A stretch of 64,000 nucleotides of DNA from positions 1,050,668 to 1,114,667 of the forward strand of contig WBVU01000011.1 of assembly GCA_009192285.1 (NCBI GenBank), read 5' to 3'. Made by a program: the position numbers and the translations under genes. The notes under the pieces are model-generated. The model was not told where the DNA came from. It ran no database searches and worked only from the letters and a program-made list of their open reading frames with translations. Shown here piece by piece: positions 44,593 to 56,796 of the stretch (position 1 is its first letter; each line of letters opens with the position of its first letter). Origin of the DNA: Morchella semilibera (Eukaryota; Ascomycota; Pezizomycetes; Pezizales; Morchellaceae).

Positions 44593-46738
44593 GATGATGT
44601 CTTTCCTTTCCGTTTCCTATCTCTTTCCTCGTGTGTCCTCTTCTTTCTACTCTGCAGGAAATGGACAGAGCAGTGATTGACCAAGTTGAAGGGTGGGGGG
44701 GCCCAGAGATAATAACAAACAAGAGTCTACGCTAGGGTTTGTGAGATTAGTGGTATTCAACACGATGTTGGGAAGAAGGCAGGCAGACAGTTTCGTGAAG
44801 GAAGAAGAATGGAATCCTAGGATAGATGATTAAGTGAATTGGTGGTAGTAGCAGTAGGCAATGGTAAGTGAGGATGTTGAAGAGTGAAGAAACCTTGGGG
44901 GTGTGAATATATGGGTTGGCTGGCTGGCTGGCTGGCTCCTCTCTTGTCCCTTGGATGATATGTAGGTAAGTGGCAGATCGATCTGTCTAGGCGGGATGAT
45001 GGGTGGGTAGAAATTGTAATTGCAAGTATGGGGGGTGGTGATGGTGGGTGGCCGAGAGCAACTCGGAGTTATAGGTGTGTGTGTGGGTTAGGCGAATGTG
45101 AGTGGGCGGTGGGCTAAAAGTGGGAGAGAGCGGTGTGGATGGATGGATGAAGAGGAGGGCACTGGGTAGCTCACTCACTTTCTGGGCAACGGGACGAGAC
45201 TCACTCTAACCTGATGGGCCAACTTGATAGACAGCCGGGATCGGTAATGGAAGGGAAGTAAAGAAGGGTTAGAGCAAAAAAGAAAAAGCCCGTGCTGCTG
45301 TATTTGGATTTGGATTGTGAAGAAGAAGTGGGAATTCAAAATGACAGAACGTGTGAGTGAGTGTAAATATGGGTAATGTATGGGATGAAATGAATCAAAC
45401 GCCCGATAGTAACCGACAATTTGGATCAACACTGGCAAAAGAAGAAGGGAACAAGCGAGTTGGGTATGTATGTACCTATATTGGCACTGGAAGAAGCAGT
45501 AGCAGAGAAAGTTGGAGAAGAATCTGCAGAGAAGAAGAAATTGGAGAGATGGCTGGCTGGCTGGCTGGCTGGCTGTACGTACGGTACGGTATCTGTAACT
45601 GTCAACCGGGGGGGGGGGGGGGAACGCAGACGGGGGGGTGCGAGAAATAATTGAGAAGGCAGGAAAATGTGTAACAGGAGGTAACCAGGAAGAAAAGATT
45701 AACACCACCAGAGGAAAAGAAAGAAGAAGGCGGCGGCGGCGCTGCTACTGACTGACTGCTCTCTCAGCCTGGCGGGTAGAGAGTATGTACATAACACACT
45801 GGACTGGCTATAATAAATGTTGCCTGGCATGTCACAGTAATTACAATATACCGAGAATAAGAAAAATACGTGCCCTGACTTGACCCGGTTGCGAATACAT
45901 CCAAGTGTAACCGTCAACCTTAGACAGTGTACTAGAGTACCTCAACCTACCGTTGTGGGTGTTTCCCCTTCCCCCATGTCCTTCTGATCTTCTTCCCCTC
46001 CTGCCCGTCCCAGGTATCTCTCCCATGTCCTCGATCTTCTCCTCTCCTCTCCTCTCCTCTTTTTTTTCTTCTTTTCCCCGGGTGGGGAAATCGAAGAAAA
46101 AAAAACTTAAAGGGAGATCCCGAATGCTGGTTGGTCCAACACATTGTTTTCCTCCAAGATCGTGGATGGGCTCAGAAGATACGGTGGTACATATTATAGA
46201 CAGACATGACCATCCATCTTGAACCAGTTGCAGATATGTAGCAAGGGAACGTTGTCAAGAGCTACTTCATACGCGTGCTAGTTAGACTGCAATAGATGAT
46301 ACCCCCATGCGGTTAAAGAGCGAACGGGGAAGTTGCACATCAAGGAGTGCCCCAGAGTAGACTGGTTCTCACTGCATCTTGGCTTCCTATTGGCTCCTGC
46401 TTCAGCTGCCAAGGCTTCCCTACCACAATCAATGATTCCCTTGCAGGACCTCGGAGAGGAGAAGGGAAAGATCTAATCTGATCAGATAATGTCACCAGAA
46501 CCTGTCCCAATGCATGCAAGCGTGTGTGTTTGCCGCGTCTAAAAAAAAAATAAGGAAAGGTCGCGCCGCGCTTCCTATCCAGCCCAGTCGTCAGTAGTAA
46601 GTAGACAGTCAGTCAGTCAGTCAGTCAGTCAGCCCGACTCCAACATCAACCATCTCTCTCTAATCTGTACCTACATATACTGTACATACAGTTGCGACAA
46701 TTCATCTCCCCCACCAACCACCACCACAATCCCCCTCA
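44593..46738. other. divergent intergenic region LIM protein / LEO1
   Basis: 2.1 kb with (GGCT)n arrays at 44917-44937 and 45551-45574, a G run near 45608-45622, T- and CTCCT-rich tracts around 46040-46075, and (CAGT)n at 46606-46632 just upstream of LEO1. No gene recognised. Confidence 0.5.
46606..46632. repeat. (CAGT)n microsatellite in LEO1 promoter
   Basis: About seven tandem tetramers ending 107 bp before the LEO1 ATG. Confidence 0.8.
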
Positions 46739-48370
46739 ATGTCTTCTCCAGGTACATAGGAATATATATATATACACTACACATTTTAGTCCCTGAAGCT
46801 AACCCCCCCCATTCCACAGAATCAATCACCGCGCCTTCCCCCGACGCAGAAGGGTCACCACTCTCCCCCGAGAGACCCACTGGAAACAAGTACGACCAGA
46901 TGTTCGGTTCTGACGACGGCGAATCTGCCCACGCTCTCAACGACGAAGATGAGGATGAGGATGCTGGGGTCCGCAAGCGCTCACGAAGAGTTGGCACCAA
47001 TGGTGACGGCGCCTTGGACGACGACGCTGAAGGCGCGGAAGAGGAGAACGATGATAAGGGCCTCTTTGGAGATGACAGTGACGAGGAACCTCCCAGGCCG
47101 TGAGTTGTGTCCTACAAGAAGAAAGAAAGAAAAGAAAAACGCGTGGGTAATGGCTGCTGACTTTTGGTTTTTGGTTGTGTGAAGGAAGGAGCTCAGTGAT
47201 AATGAGCTAGAGGGCACCCCCGAACTCGACGAGCAGGATAATGAGCCCGAACGAGTCTACAGAAGCATTGATGTTTCTCTCCCCCGACACCCAGTACCAA
47301 ATCCCGGGGATGACGATGTATGTCTCTACTAGTATGCCTCAACCCCAGACCCACTACTAATACTCCTATAGCTTTACCTCCTCCGTATTCCCTCCCTAAT
47401 TGCAATCCAACCCCAAATCTTCTACCCGGAGAACTTCACGCTCAAGAACCTCGCCACAACCGACTCCATGACCTCCCCCTACACGGCTGCTACCACCACC
47501 ATCCGCGTCCGCAAATCCCCCGTCGATCCCAACACCCTCCAGTCCAACGCCCGCATAATAAAATGGTCCGACGGCTCTCTCTCCCTCCAGATCGCTTCCT
47601 CCCCCAACCTCTATGACCTGACCTCCAAGCCCCTTGCCCCCTCCCACAAAACCCCCGAAAAGTACGACGCCGCCCAAGACTCTCACACCTACCTCCTCAC
47701 CCCACACGAGTCTGCCGGAATGCTCCGCTTCCTCGGCCACGCTACCCAGTCTCTCAATGTCCTCCCTACTGGCGCCTCCCAGGCAAACGCCGAGGCTGTC
47801 AACCGCCTCCACGAGCAGCTCTCCGCCGCACAGGCAGCCCGTGGCGGCCGCAGGGGCGGCCAGGCCACAATGGAGATTACAGACATGCGCGATCCCGAGG
47901 CGGAGCGTAAAGAGGCTGAGCGCATCTCCCGCGACAAGGAGCGCGCCGCCAAGAAGCTCGAGAACCAGCAGAGGAGGGCCCGTGGCGGCGCAGCGGGCAG
48001 CGGTGAGCCAAGGACGAAATTCACACCGCGCTCAACGGGCACAAGGAGTAAGCGCGATTCGCCTCCAATCAACGTGGGCGCGAGGAAGTCGAACCAGGAC
48101 GAATATGATCTTGAGGATGATTTCGTCCAGGGCAGCGAGGAAGAGGAGGTCATGGAGAGCTCGGAGGAGGATGAGAGCGACGATGGGAGGAAACGGAAGC
48201 CATCGCATTCAGCAGGACATAAGAAGAGGCGAGAGGAGGTCGTCGAGGAGGAGGATGAAGAGGATGAGGCTGAGTTTACGGATGAGGACCGGGCGGGGAG
48301 GAGTAGAGGTGGTGGTAGGGCAGGGAAGAGGAGGAGGGTTGTAGACGATGACGATGAGGACGACGAGTAG
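46739..48370 (+). CDS. LEO1: Paf1 complex subunit Leo1
   Basis: 474 aa from exons 46739-46751, 46820-47099, 47185-47317 and 47372-48370. The first coding exon is only 13 nt (MSSP plus one base). Nuclear Paf1C subunit that travels with RNA polymerase II, promotes histone modification and, in fungi, limits heterochromatin spread. The N-terminal third is acidic (FGSDDGE, NDEDEDEDAG, DDSDEEPPRP). The conserved Leo1 core starts YRSIDVSLPRHPVPNPG and DLYLLRIPSLIAIQPQIF, through TIRVRKSPVDPNTLQSNARI-IKWSDGSLSLQI to YLLTPHESAGMLRFLGHATQSL. The tail alternates basic and acidic blocks (KKLENQQRRARGG, EEEEVMESSEEDESDD) and ends RRRVVDDDDEDDE, as in the family. Introns carry clear CTAAT/CTAAC branch sites. 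Confidence 0.92.
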
Positions 48371-48673
48371 GGGGGTGAGGGGCGTATTCTTAGTATCTTT
48401 GGCATTTTGTTCTTTCTTTGCTCTTTCCTTCTCTCTCTTTCCCCATTCTCTCTCTTATCTGGCCACCTGGATCAACCGGGGAGGCATGTCATAAATAGTT
48501 TTTAAAAGTCCAGCGGAATCTGAAGTAATGGTTTCAACCTGAGTGTCTGTTCGATCTGTCTTTGGTTGGTGCCCTCCTCTATAGAGGTGACTTGAACCGT
48601 ACTTATCCTTGATATCGATTAATTACATGTATTGAGCCTGCATACTGCCTTCCACACACGTGCCCCGCTGTCA

Positions 48674-48691
48674 CGAGTGACGCGCCGTGAC
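48674..48691 (+). repeat. dispersed 18-bp motif copy
   Basis: CGAGTGAC-GCGC-CGTGAC, exact consensus, 304 bp past the LEO1 stop. Confidence 0.7.
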
Positions 48692-50181
48692 CCACCCACC
48701 ACCCACACCTCCTTACCCGCTTAAACCCAAACCACCATTCACTCCTCTCCCTCATATCACATCACCCATAGCCCGCCTGCCCACGACCACATTCTGCCCG
48801 CCTAGCCGGGCCAACGTTTGCGTGAGCGCTAATCACAACCCATCACTCGCCATCTAGGGGACGCTTGAGCCAGAAGTTCTGCCCCCGTCTGCATCAGTGG
48901 AAAACTACCACCACCTGCCCCATCGCCCGTAACAGCAGCAGCATAGCATCGAGACAACGATCATCGAGGCCGTGGCCAAGACGCTTCGTTATAGGCCATC
49001 ACCAGCAGCGCTACGATTACCGCGTAGCATCAGATGCTGCCTGTATTGTATTCAGCAGGTAATTCTCTTTCCCCTATCTACATGACATCACACATCACAC
49101 GTGGGCTCCTGCCCTCTTTCTCCTTGCTTCTCTACCTCTTTCTCCGGATTTACACGCACTGTGACCCGACCATACTACCACTAACGCGACTAGTGACTAG
49201 CGTAGATAGTCCTACATCGGACACATCACGTATTTCCCAGTGTTTTTGTTTACCCCCCCAGCCGCGGACCATTATCGTTATCCGTTACTCCACTAATGTG
49301 TAGTGTATATCGGTCTAGTGGGCCACTACTCCATGTCTCGAAACTATGTGTGGGAAAATATGTACAATGTACCTAACCCGCCTCTCTCCTGCAGGTGCTT
49401 CCGTCCAGTTCTACGGATGAGTGGTGATGAGGATCTCCTTTCCCCACCGCATCTACTCGCTGTGGAACTGGATTGAAGTAGCTGGGATCGGGATGATGAC
49501 GCTTTTGCTGCCCTACGGGGGATGAATAGGTCGGGTCGAGCCCTGCAGTAATTCGGGTGTTGGAGAAATTCTTGCCACAACGTTTGTATGTCTGGCCTCC
49601 TGGAAATGGTCCGGGGTAGGCATAGGTTTTTTATTTGGGGGTAGGAGGTAGCGGGCGGGTAGGAAGATGAGCATATCGGAGGGGTAAGAGGCTACGAGAT
49701 CATGTTACGGAAGATGCAGATTTTATAGGTACAAGTACTAGTGATGCCAAACATATAGATCGTGTGACCCGAGTTGTCTATTTCAATCACCACATACACA
49801 ATAATATGTTTTTTTTTTTGATGTCACTCTATATTAAGGGCCAACAGCAGGCCAAAACGGGGTTTTCACCACTCTAAAATCCGTTTCAACAATCTTTTTA
49901 TTAGGCCTTGATCCTTTGAAACTTATGCCATTTTGTCTAGTTTCCAAACGGGCCCCAAACAGCGGGATGGTTTCTGCCTCCATGGGGAGGAGTTTTCCAG
50001 GTACCCGGCGCCCAAATGGGGCATGCGGAAATGTGGGGGAGTGTGGCTAAGTGGAAATGGCGGGCTTTAGTTCTCGGTTGGGATATTCCATTAGGTCCTT
50101 AGGGATCGAACCCTCCAAGGGAAGCTTAGATTGGGCTGGATGCGAGTATGATGTAAACAAACAAAAAAAAAAACGGGCCCC

Positions 50182-50487
50182 AAACGTATGGAGCCAAAAG
50201 TAATTTTACCAACGGTGGTATAAACGCTGAGTTTCAGTCCTTGTGCCACTACAAATGCTGAATTTCGGTCTTTATGTTGCACTATATACTACATTAATCA
50301 TTAGTGCCAATACTATGAAGGTTCCCCGCCGGTGGTGTCACTGGTGGCAAAATGCCTGCCACCGGTGGTGAAATTCCCCCGCCAGTGGGCAATCTGACCC
50401 ATAGATTGGCATTATATAGCCCCTTTTGGTATTATTTTCACCCGTGGTAAAATTACTTTTGAAACATTTACCGCACCATACAAACGA
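50182..50487 (-). mobile_element. MITE-like element, copy B, with terminal inverted repeats
   Basis: A perfect 17-bp inverted pair, CAAAAGTAATTTTACCA (50195-50211) and its complement (50445-50461), lies inside looser outer ends that also match (AAACG-TATGG-GC). The inside matches the decayed repeat at 16184-16460 in the opposite orientation. No coding capacity, so a non-autonomous DNA transposon is the simplest reading. Confidence 0.7.
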
Positions 50488-50692
50488 AACGTTTTATTTG
50501 CACTTGTAGAAAACGTTATTTTCTTTTCTTTTTTTGCACACTCAACCCAATTTTCGAGAACCGATTATAGTTTGCGCCACAATGATACATACAATATAAA
50601 TAAAAACAAGCCAAATTGATATAAACATAAATAACAAGAGGTATACCATGGTACATGCTTTAACAAACGACTAATACAGGAACAAAAGATTT

Positions 50693-51438
50693 CTATGACC
50701 GAAATAGCCTAGCAAATCTTGCAGAAAATACAAATAGGAACATCAAAATCAACACAAAAACCACAAAATACGGAGACGTCGAGGGACGAACTAGTAAATC
50801 CCTTACGTTAGCATTATACCAATTAAAATGGGAAAAAAAGAAAAAGTGAACTTACACTCCGTTTCAGGAGACGCTAAGTCTCTCTTGGTATGGCCTCCAC
50901 GGACTGTTGAGGCCGGCCAGTTGGTGATTTGGAACGTCGGTCCGAAATCGAGGCCCGGTAATTGAGGCGGCGGCGCACTCGCCCATACAGGGACTTGAAA
51001 TACCGGGCCCAAATCAAGTCCTGGCAACTGAGGCGACGAATCCTCCACGAACGACACCAGCAACGGCACCAAAGAAGGCTCCGCCGCGGGCCAGCTTGGC
51101 GATGAAGCCTGAGGTGTGCCCGGTGCTGGTACCGGGGCAAACGAAGCCTTAGGAGCCGGAGCAAACGACACCCGGCGGGGCGGAGCACTCGATGGAATCC
51201 GAGGTGCTGGGGCAAGGCTTGTTGGAGTCGACGGATACGACTCAAAAGTTGGTGGTGGAAGCTCAGGCCCATCCCGTGTGAGAGGCCTCAACTCGAAATT
51301 CTCTTCGTACACTGGGTTTGAAGAAAACCCAGACCTTGACTGAGAGGACAATCTCTCTGGCGCTGGTTTGGAGAAGGAGAAGAAGTTGAATACCTCTCCT
51401 AGGCTCCAGAGGGGAATCGGGGTGGGAATTGGGGCCAT
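50693..51438 (-). CDS. proline-rich tail-anchored membrane protein with tandem QLPGLD repeat
   Basis: Two exons (50856-51438, 50693-50790) join in frame to 226 aa; the intron has a GTAAGT donor and a GCTAAC branch site before TACTAG. The second exon adds a C-terminal hydrophobic segment (YFVVFVLILMFLFVF, about 202-216) followed by a short basic tail (ARFARLFRS): a typical tail anchor, expected at the ER or mitochondrial outer membrane, with the rest cytosolic. The soluble part is Pro/Ser/Ala-rich with a PAPKASFAPVPAPGTPQ-type stretch and a near-perfect duplicated unit, QLPGLDLGPVFQ (137-148) and QLPGLDFGPTFQ (159-170), each followed by a Trp. The ATG at 51438 is the first in frame. I do not recognise a family; it may be lineage-specific. 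Without the second exon the anchor would be missed. Confidence 0.6.
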
Positions 51439-53176
51439 TGTTTTAGATTTGTTGATAATCTTTGGCACAGAGAGCTTAAGGTGTTTGATGTGGATAATCT
51501 TTAAGACCGAAAGCTCGAGAGATGGGTTTGTATGAAGAAGGAGGAAGGAGTAAGGAGGGGTAAAGCGGGCCTTTTTATACCCCGAGTGTGTAGACTAGAC
51601 ACTCTGTCCATATAGATCTGTTCTAACGTTCTTAAAGAGGATGTTGCAGTTGTAGTACCGTGGAGTGTCGCTATCGACGTATCTATCGGGAGTCTACGCA
51701 CATGTAATCTACATCTAGATGTAATTGGTATACGTATTTTTTACCACATGTAGTTCTAGTATACGTACTAAGAAGTATTTTATTTGTTTTAAAACAACAC
51801 CCAGATAATTCATGACGTACTACAGGAGAAAAGAGCAATAAGGCCACTCACGCGTAGTTAGGTTGGTTTAGCGCAAACCAGAAGTCAATCATTCCATCAA
51901 GCAAAAAATCTCTCTAGGTATAGTGAGACTCTATTTCATCACTGTAAGCCTTGATAAAACCCAACCTTGCCTCTTATCGACACTTATTTGATGCTAGTCA
52001 ACATGTTGAAGCGAATTTCAGAGTCAGAATTTATTCTTATTACATCACTATGTAGTGTACAGTGACAGGAAATAAGTGATGAACGCTCTAAGTACAAACA
52101 CCAAATGTTGGTGGCGTTTTACCAAAACAGACATCACTGCATTCCATCACGTATTACCTATCGCTGTACAAGCTACTCAACTAAAACACAATTATCAGTC
52201 TTAAAGAGGCTGTTTTTTATAACTGTTGCACATACCTGCCTAACTACACACCCAATAAGACGTAAGTACCCTTAAAACGGTTAGGGTGCTCTACTGATAC
52301 CGAAAAAAATTTCGTAATCTTGGTCTAATCCGCTATTATTTTCCGGTCCGTGGTAATTTCGTCCTAATTCTTCGTACTATATCTAAATTTTTTCCAACGT
52401 GTCATAAACTACATGATTACATGCGCTCGCTTTTTCCTAGGGATTCGGTTCTTGAGCCTCGGCCTAAAAAGAAAAATTACAGAAGCGACAATCATAAAAA
52501 ATCACTCGAGTAAACAACCCTAACCCTGGTAATTGATATGAGACCAGCTTGTTGGATAGCTACGTCATCTACCCACAGATACATGTATCTTACCGGAAAC
52601 TAGACAAAGCGTCACTGGTTTCCAAATCTGGTGTTGACATGAATATAGTAAACCAAATATCCCCAGGCTAGGAGGCATACCCATATCTCAACCAACTCGA
52701 ACAAGGCCACTAGTTCCCCTTTTATTTATTTTTCATCTCACAGGTTTTCTGAGCCGACGATAGCTACATGTACTACGGATGTAGGGGTAAGTCTGTAGAC
52801 GGTGGTCGTGGTTTCAACAGTACTAGGTGTCTACAGACCTACCCCTACACCATTAGTACATACATAAGTACATTTACTTACATACATGGGAATTATCCAT
52901 AGATATCAACAGACCAAGTCACTGGAAGAATAGACTATTTATTTTTGGTAGCGACTGGTATTATCATATGAAGACATTATAGCCCACCCAACAAATTCAA
53001 TCAAAGTGGTTCGAATAGAGTCATTGATTTTGTACAGTGAATTAAACTCTGGATCACAAATTATAGAAAGAGTAGTATCTAGTTTAAAGATACTTAGCAT
53101 GAAAATAATTTCAACGAAGAATGAGGTAGCACAAACCCGGAGAGATTTTGGTTTAATAATCCTATTGACCAACGTC
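51439..53176. other. intergenic region with foldback copy 2
   Basis: AT-rich, no gene recognised. Motif copy on minus at 52491-52508, TACATGTA at about 52579 and 52765, and the foldback at 52770-52859. Confidence 0.5.
52770..52859. repeat. short foldback element, copy 2
   Basis: Arms of 31 bp (52770-52800 and 52829-52859) pair with 4 mismatches around a 28-bp loop: GTACTACGGATGTAGGGGTAAG... against its complement. Arm sequence matches the right arm of 13243-13311 at most positions. Confidence 0.7.
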
Positions 53177-54898
53177 CTAGTCCTCGTCCATAGCAAAAAT
53201 CGGACAAGTCTGTATTAGCGATGAAAACGAAATGTTAGCTCTCCGAATAAGAGGCGGGATGGGTTTTATGGGTGCACAAACATTAATGGGGCTGTTCCGG
53301 ACCCTCATGACCCATTTATCTACTCCGAACTCTTGGCATGCACTAATCAATAGTTGATCTTGGCTCTTTGCCATATCGCGCGCCAAATCTACATCCCCAA
53401 GCTCCATACACTTTGTGCATTCACCAAATTTGCCTTTTCCCAAAGAAGACTGGAAGCTAAAGCTTCTAAGATTTGGAAAAGCCCCAGAAGAAATTTTTCT
53501 TGCTAGCCATTCAGTATTGGTGCGTGCTGGAAGTGACAAGGACATGCTCCGAAGGTTTGCGGCAAGAATTGTGTTGGTGATCGACTGCTGTTCAAGCTCT
53601 TGTGCAAGATCATTCACTTCCTCAATCCCGATGCACCGTTCATGATAAGTTGCTATGGTCAAGTCTAGCTCTTCAAGCATTGGGACCGAGCTGAAGATTG
53701 ATGATATGAGTTGGCGGAAATTCATCCCAGAGCTATATGGCTTGTCTTCGTCATTCCACCATTGAAAGTTAATGCTGATTCTCTTGAGAACTGGCAGGAT
53801 CGAGGGCGAGGAGTTCGTATCTTCCAAAAATTTAATTAGTGGTTTAAAGGGCTCTGAACTCAAGTAATCAGGACCTTTTGAGCGGAACTCCTCGGCATGT
53901 AGTTCCACACAGTTGTATGACAGCGACTGCAAGTTTTTTGCTGGAATGTGCTGGAAAACTTTATCGAATTTTGTGAATCCGCTCGCGTTGATAGTCACTG
54001 ACTGTAGTTTCGGGAGGGAGTGAAGAGCGCCTTGCAACCAAGCTGTTTCCCTCAAAGTAACGTGTTTAAGGCTTTTCCAACCCGCAAAGGTCTGTTGAAG
54101 TCTCCCGATGCTCCAACCAGGATCTACCGAAAGGTCTGCAGGCGGGAACCCAAAAACATTAAGGCCAGGAAGATATGCCAAGGACCAACGAGTGAAATCC
54201 CACTCCTCCCACTTCTTGTTCCTCTCTAGCGCTGCCCACAACTTGTATCCAATGTCCAGCTTTAGGCTACCATGATCGAGAAGCTCCGCCAACAAATCAT
54301 CCAGTCCCGAAATAGTATTTAGTCCGGGAGAGCAGATTCTGAATATCTCAAACCACTTTGCGGTAATTGGATTTGGACCATCTGCGCCGGGTGGCTGCTC
54401 TATGAGCTTGGGAATGGGGTACTCGTGTGGAAGTTTCAAGTGTAAAACGTTTCCAGCCAAATTTGGGCGAGAACGGAGGCTTTTAATGAGCCTATTGAGT
54501 TTATTCCTGAGGGGGTGCCGTTTTCTTGGCCTGTTTGATTCGATTGCTAGCTTTTTATGGACAGAGCAGGTGCATTCAGTTATCCCTGAATCTCGCTCCC
54601 CGTGGTACTGCAGATCAAGAGTTTGATAGAGGGCTCTTGTGGCGAATTCATTGAAGAATCGACAGGTCAAAGAAAGTGAGTGCAGTGTCTTCTGCTTTTG
54701 GTAGAGACACACACTGTTATCGAGATATCCGATTATTTTTAGCCATATGCTCTGAGTAGCAATGCGGCCATTGGGTCGGCGACTCGCGGCCCTCCGGACC
54801 TGGCGAAGAGGTATGTAGGAGTATGTAAAATGTTTCACCAGATCAGCCTCTGAGAATGTTTGGGGGTCCATTAGGGGCACGATATGTGTCAATGCCAT
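53177..54898 (-). CDS. F-box-like / leucine-rich fungal protein
   Basis: Single-exon, 573 aa. After an N-terminal lead, residues 45-95 read as a degenerate F-box (IWLKIIGYLDNSVCLYQKQKTLHSLSLTCRFFNEFATRALYQ). The rest has irregular leucine-rich spacing: LKHVTLRETAWLQGALHSLPKLQSVTINAS, LQSLSYNCVELHA, LKRISINFQWW, MLEELDLTIATY, NLRSMSLSLP, NLRSFSFQSS. Such F-box/LRR proteins are a large, fast-evolving family in filamentous ascomycetes and are presumed SCF ubiquitin-ligase receptors. Two cysteine pairs (ECTCSVH and ECTKC) are present without an obvious domain. Substrate unknown. Intact. Confidence 0.7.
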   Translation of the reverse strand: MALTHIVPLMDPQTFSEADLVKHFTYSYIPLRQVRRAASRRPNGRIATQSIWLKIIGYLDNSVCLYQKQKTLHSLSLTCRFFNEFATRALYQTLDLQYHGERDSGITECTCSVHKKLAIESNRPRKRHPLRNKLNRLIKSLRSRPNLAGNVLHLKLPHEYPIPKLIEQPPGADGPNPITAKWFEIFRICSPGLNTISGLDDLLAELLDHGSLKLDIGYKLWAALERNKKWEEWDFTRWSLAYLPGLNVFGFPPADLSVDPGWSIGRLQQTFAGWKSLKHVTLRETAWLQGALHSLPKLQSVTINASGFTKFDKVFQHIPAKNLQSLSYNCVELHAEEFRSKGPDYLSSEPFKPLIKFLEDTNSSPSILPVLKRISINFQWWNDEDKPYSSGMNFRQLISSIFSSVPMLEELDLTIATYHERCIGIEEVNDLAQELEQQSITNTILAANLRSMSLSLPARTNTEWLARKISSGAFPNLRSFSFQSSLGKGKFGECTKCMELGDVDLARDMAKSQDQLLISACQEFGVDKWVMRVRNSPINVCAPIKPIPPLIRRANISFSSLIQTCPIFAMDED

Positions 54899-56796
54899 TT
54901 TTCGATTGAAGATCCTCGATTCGTTGCTAGTCGTGAAGAAGGCCCAAAGTCTCTGACATGAGTGTTAAATGCTACCACACTTGGAAACTTATACTTAAAG
55001 ATAAAGGTGGTGTCATGTATATAAGTATTTGCATGGTCATAACACGCAGAGCGGGGAATCAGCGGGGAACATGCAGGTGCATGGCCCAATGACGCCACAT
55101 TGCGGATATGTGTTCAAAAAAAAATAAAACAACTTAACTTGAAAGGCGCAGTTCGAACTGGATTCTCTCAACAGCATGATCACCGTTTTTTTGTGAGTGC
55201 TGCTACAATTTTATTGGTTACCAAATGACATCGAGTGATTTTGGACTATACCTGTAGAGCAACTGATAGGCTATAATGCAGACACTATTATCAATTACAA
55301 ATCCACCTTCAAATAGAACGATGCAGCCCGCCGAAATCACCGGCCCCTTAGTTTAGTCCACATCCACGGTTCAATACCTTCGTATTATTATTTCACCTTT
55401 TGAAAAAACTGGCCGGCTGCCCTCTTGGGGCAACAAGCTAAGTAGCCACCGACTCCTAAATTCTGAGAGAAATATCACCTCAAGACTTCTCAACAAATTC
55501 CTCCGCCCCCCTCCCCCCCAATGAATAACCCTCATAAGAAACCCGGGGAACTTATCTGATACTAAGACTATGTTGTCACCTTGTATGCTGCTGAGTACGG
55601 GCCAAAGGTGAAGTGGGTCCATACACCCTTACGCGCTCTGCGAGTCGACTAGAGTAGTAAAGTGTTGAAAACACTAAAGCATATGTGAGAATCTATTTGC
55701 TAGAGAATTTGAAATCGATAACAAGTTCTAATTTGGGCATGCAGTGGAGCTCCACATCTCCATTTATTACTACAATCGTGACACCAAGGACAACCCTGGT
55801 AATTGTTAAACAAAGCTGCTAGCCTTTATGGTCCATGCGCTATACAAAAAACGAAGCCGCTTTTTCGAAAATGTTTACACCCACAGGACCTAGTCTCATT
55901 TTCTAAACGGAGCAGTGTTTATTGGTCAAAAATCTTGTTACTGTGCCGCAATTGCATCAAGGAGACGAAAGAAAGGAAACAAAGACCCCAAGACGAGAAT
56001 ATTTTGGACGAATCAATAACCCAGGAATCCGGAGTTAGGCCCAATAATTAAGATTGAGGTTGGGCCGGGAGAGGGCAATCCCGGAGGCGGATTTAGTTGG
56101 TTTAACGGATGGAAGCGAACCGGGGTACTGTCTACATGATAACTACATATATGTAGCTGTGGTTGGGTTGGAAGAAAACTAGCCCAACCTTCAAGGGAGA
56201 AATTTGAACAATTGCATGCAATTTCCAACACTGCGTACTTATCATACCAAGGTGGCAAGAGAGGTTCCCCAATTCGTACTATCAACATACTCCAGTGAAC
56301 TAGAAGAATTGATGAACGGCGGTATCACAGCGGATCACTCGATTTATATTCATGAATGTAGGGTGCGACAGCTAAAAGGACAAGCTCGGCTTGAACCCAA
56401 AAGACTTAGTACTAGTATCTTGGGTTTGGTGGGTACATGGATTTAAGATTGCTAGGTGTTCCAGTGGTTTCATATGTACATGTACCTCTTTTGGGCATAT
56501 TCACGACTCATAAGAGAGTGCCTGCATAGCACTAGCGGCATAATTTAGCGCGGTAACCCATAGGCGCCCAATAACGTAGTTTCTCTTTGAACCAATCAGC
56601 AAGTGCTAATTGTTAAACGGCCGTGATTGTAGCTCTCATTCCCTTCGTCTCCCACCATAAACCTTTAGAGTATCTGCGGCTCTAACACAAGCGCTAAAAC
56701 CCTTCATAGCTCACAGTCTACAAACTACAAGTGAGCAAACTATCAAAAAAGTGCAAGTCCTATATAACAAAAACAATAACAACACACGTGGTCTAA
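54899..56796. other. intergenic region upstream of the F-box-like gene
   Basis: No recognisable gene in 1.9 kb; short frames at 55803-56051 and 56013-56446 lack features. Motif copy on minus at 56324-56341 (CGAGTGAT-CCGC-TGTGAT) and TACATGTA at about 56475. The phrase ACCCTGGTAATTG occurs at 55794 and again near 52513. Confidence 0.5.

Larger units (their letters stand above)
48371..50692. other. intergenic region with MITE copy B
   Basis: Motif copies at 48674-48691 (plus) and 48832-48849 (minus) face each other about 140 bp apart. The second half contains the inverted-repeat element 50182-50487; the word CGGGCCCCAAAC occurs at about 49950 and again just outside the left end of that element. 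No gene recognised. Confidence 0.5.

Noticed and set aside
50098-50114. B-box-like GGTTCGATCCC on minus, possible tRNA
   Set aside because: The T-arm has a six-base loop, no A box is found at suitable distance and no acceptor stem pairs.
52509-52518. CCCTAACCCT, telomere-like repeat
   Set aside because: Only one and a half units; too short to mean an interstitial telomere.
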